Source of the DNA: Acidimicrobiia bacterium
Lineage (GTDB): Bacteria > Actinomycetota > Acidimicrobiia > IMCC26256 > JAGPDB01
Assembly: GCA_018057765.1 (NCBI GenBank)
Contig: JAGPDB010000007.1
Span: 1-64,000, forward strand
DNA: 64,000 nt
Direction of reading: 5' to 3'
The position numbers and the translations under genes were made by a program. The notes under the pieces are model-generated. The model saw only the letters and a program-made list of their open reading frames with translations. It did no database searches and was not told the DNA's origin. Numbering within the stretch: the stretch's first letter is position 1; each line of letters starts with the position of its first letter. Positions 35,868 through 44,423 of this stretch are shown here, piece by piece.

Positions 35868-36359
35868 TTATTCAATATTGGGATTTGTCGGCATATCTGT
35901 CTTGTTAAAACGATGGTACCCCAGAACCAAGACAAGGATTAAACTAACACTTATAGCGACAAATGAGTATTTTGAACTACCTGATGAGAATCCAATGCCT
36001 AAAGCATAAATTATTGATACAACTCCACCAAGTAATATTCCATCGGCAATGAGTATCATCCTTGTTTCAAAAAATATACTTAAAGCTGCTAAGGCTACAG
36101 CACCTATAAGCATGGTTATAGAGACATTACGGTTATAAGGTTCTAACTTCTTCTCCCAAGCTTCATTCTTCATATCGTAGTCTTTTTGTAGAGCTACCTG
36201 TTCTTTATTGTTTCCATCAAGGCCATAGTTTAACTCAGCAGGGTAATCGGGTGCTTTAGGCTCAGGATAGAATGTATGAATGCCAACTCCAAGAAAAATT
36301 GCTAATAATATGCCTAATAATAAGATATATGATGCTTTTACGAGCACGTTATTTCCCAT
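35868..36359 (-). CDS. Hypothetical four-helix membrane protein
   Basis: Unknown function. Membrane helix at the N-terminus, then the loop GIHTFYPEPKAPDYP and a charged, coiled stretch (about 35-75), then three helices. The GIHTFYPEPKAP-type loop recurs in conserved hypothetical proteins of several bacterial lineages. The frame opens at TTG 36389, but ATG 36359 lies eight bases after TAGAAT, so the shorter form (163 residues) is likely. Confidence 0.6.
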   Translation of the reverse strand: MGNNVLVKASYILLLGILLAIFLGVGIHTFYPEPKAPDYPAELNYGLDGNNKEQVALQKDYDMKNEAWEKKLEPYNRNVSITMLIGAVALAALSIFFETRMILIADGILLGGVVSIIYALGIGFSSGSSKYSFVAISVSLILVLVLGYHRFNKTDMPTNPNIE

Positions 36360-36453
36360 AGCAAGATATTCTACTAGATGGTTATTCAATTAGTGAGTAA
36401 ACAAAAACTGACAACTACCTTAAGGTCATTAGGATTAAGGGTATTTTTGATAG

Positions 36454-36459
36454 TAACCT
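36454..36459 (+). promoter_or_regulatory. -10 box of dnaX (leaderless)
   Basis: TAACCT followed by six bases and the dnaX ATG, without a ribosome site. Confidence 0.45.
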
Positions 36460-36465
36460 ATATAT

Positions 36466-38301
36466 ATGTCACAATCGCTATATCGAAAATATCGTCCTTC
36501 GAAATTTAATGAATTAATAGGACAAGACCATGTGTCATTAGCTTTGCAAAATGCCATGAGCGAAGATAGATTATCGCACGCATATTTATTTTCAGGCACA
36601 AGAGGTACGGGTAAAACATCAACAGCTCGAATACTAGGTACAGTATTAAATTGCGAGATATTCAAGGATGGGTTTCCTAAAGACGCAAAAGCTATAGAGC
36701 CTTGTGGTGTATGTGCGTCATGCATAAGTTCACGCAAAGGCGCATCATTCGATGTAATAGAACTAGACGCAGCCTCTAATAACGGTGTAGAAGACATGCG
36801 AGATTTAATAGAAAAAGTTTCGTACACCTCAGCAGCTGGTGGTCAAAAGGTATATATTATTGATGAAGTTCATGAATTAACAGGTAGGGCAGCAAATACA
36901 TTATTAAAAACATTAGAAGAACCACCTAACCATGTTGTTTTTATCTTGGCAACCACAAATCCAGAAAAAGTATTACCCACAATACGATCACGTACACAAC
37001 ATTTCGAATTTAAAACTGTTGATGACCAAATACTTTTTGCCCATGTCAAAAACTTATTGGAAAAAGAGTCTAAAAAATTAGATGATGATGCTATTGATTA
37101 TGTTGTAAGAAAAGGTGCAGGATCTGTACGTGACACTCTTTCTTATCTTGATCAGATTTTGGCACAAGACATAACAACACTAGAAGACATATCGCTTGCG
37201 AACGGGTCACCAGTCGATGGCATAATTTCCGATTTATTATTAGCTACTGCAACAAAAGATATAGCAGGAATATTTGATTCATTAAGTGAAATAGTATCTA
37301 GTGGAAAAGAGCCTCGTGCAATCACTGAAAATATAATTTCGTATGCACGTGATTGTTTAGTCTTATCATTAAATAACGATACAAAGATATTGCTTTCAGG
37401 ATCAAACTCTAAAGATGAATTAATAAATCTAGGAGAGAAATGTGGAACAGAATTTCTAACACGTTTTATAATACGACTTGGAAAAGCTATATCTGACATG
37501 AGGGGAACTGCTTCGATCAATCCTCTTTTGACACTTGAAATTGCCCTATTGGACACAATAAATTCAGTTTCTTGTCAGGTATCGGATCAAGCCTCAGATG
37601 ATCGAAATAATTCCAGCTCGACTCCGACACGAACACTTTCTTCCACTGCTTCGCAAGTTACAGAAAGTCCTGCACCATTAGTTTCACCACAGGCTAAAGT
37701 CGCCGTTCCAAGACCCTTACCTACAAAAAATATTGAAACAAGTGGATCTGTAAGTACAAATGTTTCGGAACGATCATCTCGCTCGCGAGATTCTGGAGAA
37801 ACATATAACGCGGACGATAAGCTGGAAGTTAAAAGGCCGGCAACACTTGGAGCCTTAAAGAGGTCGATACCTTCTGTTGAAAAGCAAGTTGATTTAGTTG
37901 AAGAAGAAAAGAAATTAGTTCCCAAAAATAAAATAGTGTTAAGTGATATTAATGCTTCTTGGTCAAAGGTGATTATGTTGTTATCACCAGCAAGTCAATC
38001 AGCAATAAAAAAGGCTGAGCCGATAAAATTAGAAAATGATGTTTTAACTTTCGGAGTATCGCCAGAAAATATAGATGAAGTAAAATCAAGATTTAAAAAA
38101 GATGCATCAATAATACGAGGCTTTTTGGAGAGCCTCCATGAACAGACATTTAGATTCCAAATCATCCCTATCGAAGCTAGAGGGAATGATTTTTCTAAAA
38201 TAAGATCAAGTGATGAAGATAAAGAAATAGAAGAATCAACTGAGTATAACCCTGTTGACCATATCGTAAATAAATTTGGTGGAGAAATAGTTCCTGAATA
38301 G
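36466..38301 (+). CDS. dnaX: DNA polymerase III subunit gamma/tau
   Basis: The clamp-loader ATPase. Walker A GTRGTGKTS (44-52), zinc ligands Cys63, Cys80, Cys83 and Cys86, and Walker B IIDEVHE lie in domain I; domain III extends to about residue 360. A low-complexity Ser/Pro/Thr/Lys linker (about 370-480) leads to a C-terminal domain starting near DINASWSKVIMLL. An A AAA AAG heptamer at 38007-38013 lies in the correct frame for -1 slippage and would end translation after one further codon (TGA 38016-38018), giving a 517-residue gamma-like form. This mirrors E. coli but is unproven. recR follows 72 bases later. Confidence 0.96.
   Translation: MSQSLYRKYRPSKFNELIGQDHVSLALQNAMSEDRLSHAYLFSGTRGTGKTSTARILGTVLNCEIFKDGFPKDAKAIEPCGVCASCISSRKGASFDVIELDAASNNGVEDMRDLIEKVSYTSAAGGQKVYIIDEVHELTGRAANTLLKTLEEPPNHVVFILATTNPEKVLPTIRSRTQHFEFKTVDDQILFAHVKNLLEKESKKLDDDAIDYVVRKGAGSVRDTLSYLDQILAQDITTLEDISLANGSPVDGIISDLLLATATKDIAGIFDSLSEIVSSGKEPRAITENIISYARDCLVLSLNNDTKILLSGSNSKDELINLGEKCGTEFLTRFIIRLGKAISDMRGTASINPLLTLEIALLDTINSVSCQVSDQASDDRNNSSSTPTRTLSSTASQVTESPAPLVSPQAKVAVPRPLPTKNIETSGSVSTNVSERSSRSRDSGETYNADDKLEVKRPATLGALKRSIPSVEKQVDLVEEEKKLVPKNKIVLSDINASWSKVIMLLSPASQSAIKKAEPIKLENDVLTFGVSPENIDEVKSRFKKDASIIRGFLESLHEQTFRFQIIPIEARGNDFSKIRSSDEDKEIEESTEYNPVDHIVNKFGGEIVPE
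38007..38018 (+). promoter_or_regulatory. Possible -1 frameshift site in dnaX
   Basis: A AAA AAG at 38007-38013 followed by GCT GAG; after a -1 slip the ribosome reads GGC then TGA. No strong Shine-Dalgarno enhancer upstream and only a weak downstream pairing (CCGA with TCGG). Confidence 0.35.
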
Positions 38302-38361
38302 TTCTGATTAGATCAACTCAATTTTTCTACACAGAACAGTAAAATGGGTTTAAATTGCGGT

Positions 38362-38367
38362 TAGAAT
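38362..38367 (+). promoter_or_regulatory. -10 box of recR (leaderless)
   Basis: TAGAAT followed by six bases (TATAAT) and the recR ATG; no ribosome site. The extra TATAAT adjoining the ATG is probably incidental. Confidence 0.5.
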
Positions 38368-38373
38368 TATAAT

Positions 38374-39033
38374 ATGTCTTCTCCTTATGATGGTGCAGTA
38401 GCGCGCCTTATCGATTCCTTTGGGCGATTACCCGGGATAGGTCCAAAATCAGCACAACGTATTGCATTTCATATTTTAAAAGCCAGTTCTAAAGAGGTCA
38501 GTGACCTTACCGAAGCAATTGAAGTAGCAAAAAGAACAGTTCATTTTTGTGAAACTTGTTTTAACTTAGCGCAAGATAAATATTGTTCAGTTTGCAAAAG
38601 CGCTAAAAGAGATCGAACTATGGTATGCGTAGTTGAAGAACCCAAAGATATGGTTGCCATTGAACGTACAGGCGAATTTCATGGTCTGTATCATATTTTA
38701 CAAGGGACGATTTCCCCCATCGATGGTATTGGACCAGATCAGCTTCGTATATCAGAGCTTTTACAAAGAGTTGTTAATAATAATTTGCCAGAAATTGAAA
38801 GTGATCTAGAAAAAACGGAGTTCGACTTAACTGCATCGGTTAACGAAGTGATAATTGCAACGAACCCCACAGTCGAAGGTGATGCAACAGGTATGTATAT
38901 AGCACGTTTAATAGAACCCTTCGGTGTGAAAGTCACAAAGTTGGCAAGTGGGCTACCTGTTGGTGGAGATTTAGAATATGCTGATGACATTACTCTCGCT
39001 AGGGCATTTGAGGGTCGGCTTGTCTATAAATAA
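38374..39033 (+). CDS. recR: Recombination mediator RecR
   Basis: Helps load RecA at gaps with RecFO. The helix-hairpin-helix motif LPGIGPKSAQRIAF (19-32), the zinc finger Cys59, Cys62, Cys71 and Cys74, and the Toprim domain (VVEEPKD, ATNPTVEGDATGMYIARLI) are complete. The final GGDLEYADDITLARAFEGR is the usual Walker-B-like ending. Length 219 is slightly longer than the usual 200. It follows dnaX without a ybaB gene between them. Confidence 0.97.
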   Translation: MSSPYDGAVARLIDSFGRLPGIGPKSAQRIAFHILKASSKEVSDLTEAIEVAKRTVHFCETCFNLAQDKYCSVCKSAKRDRTMVCVVEEPKDMVAIERTGEFHGLYHILQGTISPIDGIGPDQLRISELLQRVVNNNLPEIESDLEKTEFDLTASVNEVIIATNPTVEGDATGMYIARLIEPFGVKVTKLASGLPVGGDLEYADDITLARAFEGRLVYK

Positions 39034-39075
39034 ATCTAAATTATTTAAATATTAATAATTGCCTATCTTTGACGA

Positions 39076-39081
39076 TATACT
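39076..39081 (+). promoter_or_regulatory. -10 box of the DUF2752 gene (leaderless)
   Basis: TATACT followed by six bases and the ATG at 39088. Confidence 0.45.
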
Positions 39082-39087
39082 TAATAT

Positions 39088-39609
39088 ATGACCCAGACAT
39101 TTGATACTTTACCAACAGAGCCTTTGTCATATATTTCTGAGCCTGATAACTTGGAAAATTCAGAACGTAATCATAGCGACGTTTCGAATCCAAAACTATT
39201 AGCAGTGGTATTAAAGGGCACGCCTCTTTTGACTGGGGCAGTGATAGCTTGTGGTTGTGCATACGTAGGCCTAAATGATCCTGAAACAAAAGCCTTAACT
39301 CCAGCTTGTGGATTCTATCTCCTTACTGGGATGTATTGTCCAGGATGTGGAATGACAAGAGCCTTACATAGTCTTCTTGGAGGTAAAGTTCTAAATGCCA
39401 TTAGGTATAACTTGATATTAGTATTAGCGATCCCATTTTTAGTTTATGGATATATTTGGTGGACAAATTGGGCTTTTACTTCTAAAGAACTTCCAAAAAT
39501 GAAATTTTCAAAACGTTTAGTTTGGGCTATCTGTATTCTTTCAATTGTATTTGTAATAGGAAGAAATATGCCAGGACAAATCCCAAGCTTTTTTGCTTTA
39601 GGTAGATGA
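39088..39609 (+). CDS. DUF2752 membrane protein
   Basis: A 173-residue protein with a soluble N-terminus (about 45 residues) and three to four membrane helices. The family motif CGFYLLTGMYCPGCGMTRALHSLLGGKVLNAI (about 73-104) contains the conserved CPGCGMTR with cysteines near a helix end. Function unknown; proposed roles for the family are unproven. It ends just before a strong bidirectional terminator. Confidence 0.85.
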   Translation: MTQTFDTLPTEPLSYISEPDNLENSERNHSDVSNPKLLAVVLKGTPLLTGAVIACGCAYVGLNDPETKALTPACGFYLLTGMYCPGCGMTRALHSLLGGKVLNAIRYNLILVLAIPFLVYGYIWWTNWAFTSKELPKMKFSKRLVWAICILSIVFVIGRNMPGQIPSFFALGR

Positions 39610-39616
39610 TATAAAA

Positions 39617-39646
39617 AAACCCTGTATCAATAATGATACAGGGTTT
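39617..39646. terminator. Bidirectional hairpin terminator
   Basis: AAACCCTGTATCA pairs perfectly with TGATACAGGGTTT around an ATAA loop, with A-rich sequence on the left and T/A-rich on the right. It sits between the convergent DUF2752 and DUF4870 genes and can serve both. Confidence 0.9.
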
Positions 39647-39665
39647 AAATAATTCTTGATCTTTA

Positions 39666-40106
39666 TTATTTAAGTATTGGTACTCCGAATGGGTATTTGC
39701 TTTCTTTTCCGTCATTAACTTTGATGCCATTAATAACTGCGAAAATTGCTGTTACCAGCCAAAGAGCACTACTTAACAAGATGAATAAACAAGCTAAACC
39801 GCCATTAGAAGAAACACTGTACCTATAGCCATAAGCGTTATTTGTTGTTGTAGTCTCAAATACACCTGCAGTATATAATAATGATATCAACATAGATACT
39901 GCAGAAGGTATGATTGCAAAGTTAAATGCTTTAGCAGCCTCTCTTTTTACAAATGGTGAATCACCTTTGACGAAATAGATGATTAAAGCTGGAATCCAAC
40001 CAAATATTACCATTCCAAAGTGACAAATTAATGCCATAGTTTTGTTATCGCTGCTTGGAACAGAAGAACCATCTTGTGGCATTGGTGGTGGTGGTGGGGT
40101 AGTCAT
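39666..40106 (-). CDS. DUF4870 membrane protein
   Basis: A 146-residue protein with a Pro-rich cytoplasmic start (TTPPPPPMPQDG), then three to four membrane helices, and the DUF4870 pattern: a first helix with HFGMVIFGWIPALIIYFVKGDSPFVKREAAKAFNF, and a C-terminal KYPFGVPILK. Function unknown. AGGAGT before the ATG is a clear ribosome site. It is convergent with the DUF2752 gene across a strong terminator. Confidence 0.88.
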   Translation of the reverse strand: MTTPPPPPMPQDGSSVPSSDNKTMALICHFGMVIFGWIPALIIYFVKGDSPFVKREAAKAFNFAIIPSAVSMLISLLYTAGVFETTTTNNAYGYRYSVSSNGGLACLFILLSSALWLVTAIFAVINGIKVNDGKESKYPFGVPILK

Positions 40107-40202
40107 AATAACTCCTATTTCTTATAGATTACGCAAACTTTTTTGCTTAGATATAGAATCTATAACAAATTCTATATAAAACGTGTGATAGTAAGCAATT
40201 TT

Positions 40203-40973
40203 CTAACCTCTAGCATTAGCAACAGCACGAGAAGCAGCGATGCCTTCTAGCACAGCTTCAGCATACCAATCCGTAGGTATGCCGGAAGTCTTTGTGATTA
40301 CAAGTGAATATAATTTATTAGCCAGATCTAAACGAATATTATGAGCAAGAGTTACGCGTCTATCTAAATACCTTCTAATCAAATATATTTCGTCGTCGCT
40401 CACTTGAGATATTTCCCATTTTCGAAATGGAGCATTCATATCGAGTGCAGCATCTTGAACTTGTAATGTTCCCAATATAGATTTTCTATCGGCATGAACA
40501 ACTATTGTACCTGCAAAAAGATCGCCCAGTCTTTGTTGATTATTAGTCAAAATTATTGATAAAAAAGCGATTGCCGGGAAGATAATACATTCAAGAGGCC
40601 AGAAAAATGATCTTACTAAGCATTGCCAAAAAAGTGGTTTTGAACCTCTTAGTGTTACTACCTTTAGGTTAGCCGTCCTATATCCTATGCTCGCTCCATA
40701 TTTCAGTTCGAATATTGCACGGTACAACCAGATAGTAAAAAATTGAATTAATATTATTATCGCTGTTAATATTCCGCCACCATCTCTATTAGATACTATT
40801 CCAGTGGATAATATCATAAGAAATATCAAGAATGAAGCAATTTGAACGATCATTATTATCGCAAAAATAATTAGCAAATCAACCATAGCCGCAAGACTCC
40901 TTGATCCTACTCCGGCTACATCATGACTAAATGTTATGCCCTCGGGCGTATTGACACGTACTTGACCTAACAT
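40203..40973 (-). CDS. RDD family membrane protein
   Basis: A 256-residue RDD protein: soluble start, then GVGSRSLAAMVDLLIIFAI with the conserved Arg and Asp in the first helix, further helices and GASIGYRTANLKVV plus NNQQRLGDLFAGTIVV. A soluble C-terminal tail of about 80 residues is present. It belongs to the module with SpoIIM-like, DUF58 and MoxR genes and is divergent from the SpoIIM gene. TAAACT lies six bases before the ATG. Confidence 0.88.
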   Translation of the reverse strand: MLGQVRVNTPEGITFSHDVAGVGSRSLAAMVDLLIIFAIIMIVQIASFLIFLMILSTGIVSNRDGGGILTAIIILIQFFTIWLYRAIFELKYGASIGYRTANLKVVTLRGSKPLFWQCLVRSFFWPLECIIFPAIAFLSIILTNNQQRLGDLFAGTIVVHADRKSILGTLQVQDAALDMNAPFRKWEISQVSDDEIYLIRRYLDRRVTLAHNIRLDLANKLYSLVITKTSGIPTDWYAEAVLEGIAASRAVANARG

Positions 40974-40979
40974 GCGACT

Positions 40980-40985
40980 AGTTTA
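40980..40985 (-). promoter_or_regulatory. -10 box of the RDD gene (leaderless)
   Basis: TAAACT on the minus strand followed by six bases and the ATG at 40973. Confidence 0.45.
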
Positions 40986-40996
40986 TTTCATTAACT

Positions 40997-41995
40997 ATGA
41001 ACATTGATGTATTCCTACGAACAAAAGATGAAGATTGGCGCGAATTATCAAATTTGATGAGAATTTCAAAAGGGAAACTTTCAAAATTAGATAAAGATTC
41101 AATTTTAAAGTTTGGTACTTTATACAGATCTGCATGTGCCGATCTTGCCTATGCCCGCCGAGAGTTTGCTGGTGATGCTGTACAAAATAATTTGGAAGTT
41201 ATGGTTGCTAGATGTTCCAGTATTTTGTATTCAAAAAAAGCAGTGGATATAAAAAAAGTAATTCATTTCTTTACCATAGGGATGTGGGCTTCAATTTCGC
41301 TTAGACCTAAATTGGTTTTGGTTAGTTTTATGTTAATGATGATTCCGTGGATTGCGAGTTCATTATATGCGATTCAAAATCCAGAAAATGCTGCTGGACT
41401 GGCACCTGCGGGAGTTGAGAGTGTCGTGCAAAGACCGAGTGCAGATTTTGGATTAACACCAGGTGAAAAAGCAGGAGCGTCTTCAGAAATTTTAGCGAAT
41501 AATATACGCATTGCTATTATGGTATTTGTTGCTGGTGTAACAGCTGGCGTTCTAACTGTTATATTATTAGTACAGCAGGGAGTAGTTTTGGGAGCCATGT
41601 TTGGTCTTACAATTCAGGCTGGCAATGCAGCTGTACTTTGGCAATTTGTTGTACCTCATGGTTTTCTAGAAATTTCATGTATTATTGTTTCTGGAGCAGC
41701 TGGTTTGAGAATTGGGATGGCAATAATCGACCCGGGATTTCGAACAAGAGCACATGCTATAGCCCAAGAGTCGAAACAAGCATTAGCAACTGCATTAGTT
41801 GTAGCAATTTCTTTATTTTTTAGTGGGATCTTAGAAGGCAGTATCTCTACTAGTGGCCTTCCTACTCCTGTGGGTTTAATGCTAGGTGTATCTATTGCGT
41901 CATTATGGTGGGGCTGGATTTTCTTTGCGGGTTATTTAGAGAAAAAAGCAATTGCGCGAGGTAGCGTTCTAGAACTTACTAATGCAGATATATAA
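40997..41995 (+). CDS. Stage II sporulation protein M-like membrane protein
   Basis: A 332-residue protein of the SpoIIM/DUF95 family. The N-terminal soluble part (RTKDEDWRELSNLM..., then YRSACADLAYARREF) is typical, followed by about six membrane helices with VVPHGFLEISCIIVSGAAGLRIG. Despite the name, the family is widespread in non-sporulating actinobacteria beside MoxR/DUF58 genes. No sporulation is implied. The gene is divergent from the RDD gene and its stop lies one base from the DUF58 stop. Confidence 0.88.
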   Translation: MNIDVFLRTKDEDWRELSNLMRISKGKLSKLDKDSILKFGTLYRSACADLAYARREFAGDAVQNNLEVMVARCSSILYSKKAVDIKKVIHFFTIGMWASISLRPKLVLVSFMLMMIPWIASSLYAIQNPENAAGLAPAGVESVVQRPSADFGLTPGEKAGASSEILANNIRIAIMVFVAGVTAGVLTVILLVQQGVVLGAMFGLTIQAGNAAVLWQFVVPHGFLEISCIIVSGAAGLRIGMAIIDPGFRTRAHAIAQESKQALATALVVAISLFFSGILEGSISTSGLPTPVGLMLGVSIASLWWGWIFFAGYLEKKAIARGSVLELTNADI

Positions 41996-41996
41996 T

Positions 41997-43445
41997 TTAG
42001 ATTCGTTCCCTTTGTTTAGCTTCTAAATACCTTTTTACGCATTCAATTGAAAGATCATCTTGATTTACATATACAACTTGCGCGCCAGCCTTTTCAACAA
42101 GTGTTACTACTTCTAGGGCTGCCTCTCTCATCTTCTGCGCATTAAATGATAGATAGTGAGCAGCAATATCACTACTGTTAGTAGTTTTTTGCAATAGCGT
42201 TTCAACATCATTATCAATTATTGATGCAACTACAACTTTATGCTTTTTTATAATGGATGGCAATGAACGTATTAATGGTCCCGCAGAATTTGGGTCTAAG
42301 AAGTCTGTGAATATTATTACAAAAGACCTTTTAGCCTTTCCTATTCTTGAAAATGCTGATTCAAAGTCAGAATCAACCGGTATTGGCTCTGCATCATAAA
42401 TTGTACTTATGACTGAATCGCTTCCAGAACGTCTTGGTTTTAAATGCTTTCGAATTTGTGAATCGAAACTTATTACTCCGATTCTATCTCCTAACACTTC
42501 GCTCACAGTAGAGATCGCACATAGTGCATCTATTGCTACATCTAACCTAGTAGCACCAAGTTCAACATTTAATTCTTCTTCTTGGGTTTTATAATTTATA
42601 TCTGCTTCTTCGTTCTCATCCTCTAGAGAAAATGTATGCGTTTCAATTTTTTGTGTCAGTGGCGCCATCATCAATCTGCCCGTATCAAGTAGACATATAA
42701 CATCACGATCTTGCTCGACACGGAATTGGTTCGTCATTGGATAGCCAACTCGATTTGTAGCTGCCCAGTTAACATGTCTCATGTCATCATCAGGAAAATA
42801 TTCTCTTATGGATTCAAAATTCGTACCTAAACCAAGTGGTCCACGTCTTTTTATTCCTGCAGCACCGAATCTACCTTGTGCAATTGATGTTGCTATACGT
42901 TGTGCTGCTGGTAAATCTGGAAGTACGTCAATAGTTGATTGAACGTTACTTGGACGATGCCAAACGCTTAAACCTAAAGGTCCGTATATACGCAAAGCAT
43001 AGGGTGGTACTTGATACCGACCTCTTCTTAGACCGACTAGCGAACCTTTAAAGAATGTCTTACCTTGTTTTTTTGTTAGTTTAATTTCGCTACACATTGG
43101 CTGTCGAGCAATCACTTTAACTAGCGATGAAACATTAAATGATTTTTTTGAATCATTTTCTTTTGTTGATAATGCGTATTCTGCTGGTATGCCTCTATAG
43201 ATTTGCTTAGGAAAAACTCTTATTACTTTTACTTGTACATGTCCAAGTATTGCATCAAGTATGAATATACCTAGTATCCCTCCAGCAAAAATGATAGTAA
43301 AAATTGCCGGCAGAAATAGACCTGCAACTGCACCAATCAAAATAAGTATAGAGCTCATAGGAGTTGGTGAGACTGGCATAATAGAGCATATTAAAGCCAA
43401 TACTCCCAAACCCAATACTGTTAATAGAAACTGTACAGAATACAA
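41997..43445 (-). CDS. DUF58 domain protein
   Basis: A 482-residue membrane-anchored protein: two N-terminal helices, a beta-rich part, the DUF58 core (GTNFESIREYFPDDDMRHVNWAATNR, about 215-240), and a vWA-like C-terminal part with VICLLDTGR as a possible MIDAS strand. Works with MoxR ATPases in chaperone-like metal or cofactor insertion, by family analogy. It starts four bases from the MoxR stop. The insertion about 268-295 is acidic. Confidence 0.88.
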   Translation of the reverse strand: MYSVQFLLTVLGLGVLALICSIMPVSPTPMSSILILIGAVAGLFLPAIFTIIFAGGILGIFILDAILGHVQVKVIRVFPKQIYRGIPAEYALSTKENDSKKSFNVSSLVKVIARQPMCSEIKLTKKQGKTFFKGSLVGLRRGRYQVPPYALRIYGPLGLSVWHRPSNVQSTIDVLPDLPAAQRIATSIAQGRFGAAGIKRRGPLGLGTNFESIREYFPDDDMRHVNWAATNRVGYPMTNQFRVEQDRDVICLLDTGRLMMAPLTQKIETHTFSLEDENEEADINYKTQEEELNVELGATRLDVAIDALCAISTVSEVLGDRIGVISFDSQIRKHLKPRRSGSDSVISTIYDAEPIPVDSDFESAFSRIGKAKRSFVIIFTDFLDPNSAGPLIRSLPSIIKKHKVVVASIIDNDVETLLQKTTNSSDIAAHYLSFNAQKMREAALEVVTLVEKAGAQVVYVNQDDLSIECVKRYLEAKQRERI

Positions 43446-43449
43446 AACG

Positions 43450-44394
43450 TTACCTAGGAACTACAACACTTGAGAGTACTTGAGAAATAATGTTATCGGT
43501 AGAAACTCTTTCTAATTCTGCTTCTGGTGAAAGTATTAATCTATGTCGCAAAACTGATGGTGCAATGAAAGTTACATCATCAGGTGTTACGTATTCTCTT
43601 TCAAATAGACAAGCAATAGCTTTTGCACATGCAAGAAGAGTAACGGCGGCTCTTGGTGAAGCTCCGAGTTGTAACGCGGGCATATCGCGAGTTGTTCGTA
43701 CAATATTACTAACATAAGAAATAACTTCTTCACTTACAACTATTGAATCAACTTTTTGTTTTATACCCAATATCTCTTCACTGTTTCCAACAGGTACAAT
43801 ATCGTTTAAAGTCGATGGAGAAATTCCCGTATGTTTAATTCTTAACATTTCTTTTTCTAGATCAGGGGTTGGATACCCAACGTTTATTTTTAATGCAAAA
43901 CGATCAATCTGAGCTTCTGGAAGTGGGTAAGTACCTTCATATTCAATAGGGTTTTGAGTAGCAATTACAAGAAATGGTTCAGGTAGACGATGTGTAACTC
44001 CATCAGCACTAACTTGTTGCTCTTGCATGGCTTCTAATAAAGCTGCTTGAGTTTTAGGTGGAGTACGATTTATCTCATCTGCCAAAAATATATTTGTAAA
44101 TATAGGCCCAGGTCTAAACGCAAGATCGTAATTGCCGCTTGCCCCTGGTTTTAATGTGGTAGTTCCTGTTACATCACTTGGAAGCATATCGGGTGTAAAT
44201 TGACTTCTTTTAAAATCCAATCCGAGCGTCTTAGCAAATGCTTGAGCAACTAGGGTCTTTGCAGTCCCAGGTGCACCTTCAAGTAAAACATGGCCGCCAA
44301 CACTTAATGCAATAATACATGAGTCAATAACACTATTTTGTCCGACCACTACTTTATTTACTTCATTTATGATTCTGTCTCTTAGCTGTTTCAT
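43450..44394 (-). CDS. MoxR family AAA+ ATPase
   Basis: A hexameric chaperone-like ATPase. Walker A EGAPGTAKT, Walker B IFLADEINRTPPKTQAALLEAMQE, sensor 1 ATQNPIEYEGTYPLPEAQIDRF and sensor 2 GASPRAAV are intact; length 314 is usual. It is paired with the DUF58 gene downstream. AAAGGAAA before the ATG is a strong ribosome site. Its client is not known. Confidence 0.95.
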   Translation of the reverse strand: MKQLRDRIINEVNKVVVGQNSVIDSCIIALSVGGHVLLEGAPGTAKTLVAQAFAKTLGLDFKRSQFTPDMLPSDVTGTTTLKPGASGNYDLAFRPGPIFTNIFLADEINRTPPKTQAALLEAMQEQQVSADGVTHRLPEPFLVIATQNPIEYEGTYPLPEAQIDRFALKINVGYPTPDLEKEMLRIKHTGISPSTLNDIVPVGNSEEILGIKQKVDSIVVSEEVISYVSNIVRTTRDMPALQLGASPRAAVTLLACAKAIACLFEREYVTPDDVTFIAPSVLRHRLILSPEAELERVSTDNIISQVLSSVVVPR

Positions 44395-44423
44395 ATTTTT
44401 CCTTTTCTAGTAATTAACTCTAA

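Noticed and set aside
40997-41995. Evidence for sporulation from the SpoIIM-like protein
   Set aside because: The family is widespread in non-sporulating actinobacteria next to MoxR/DUF58 genes, and no other sporulation gene is present.
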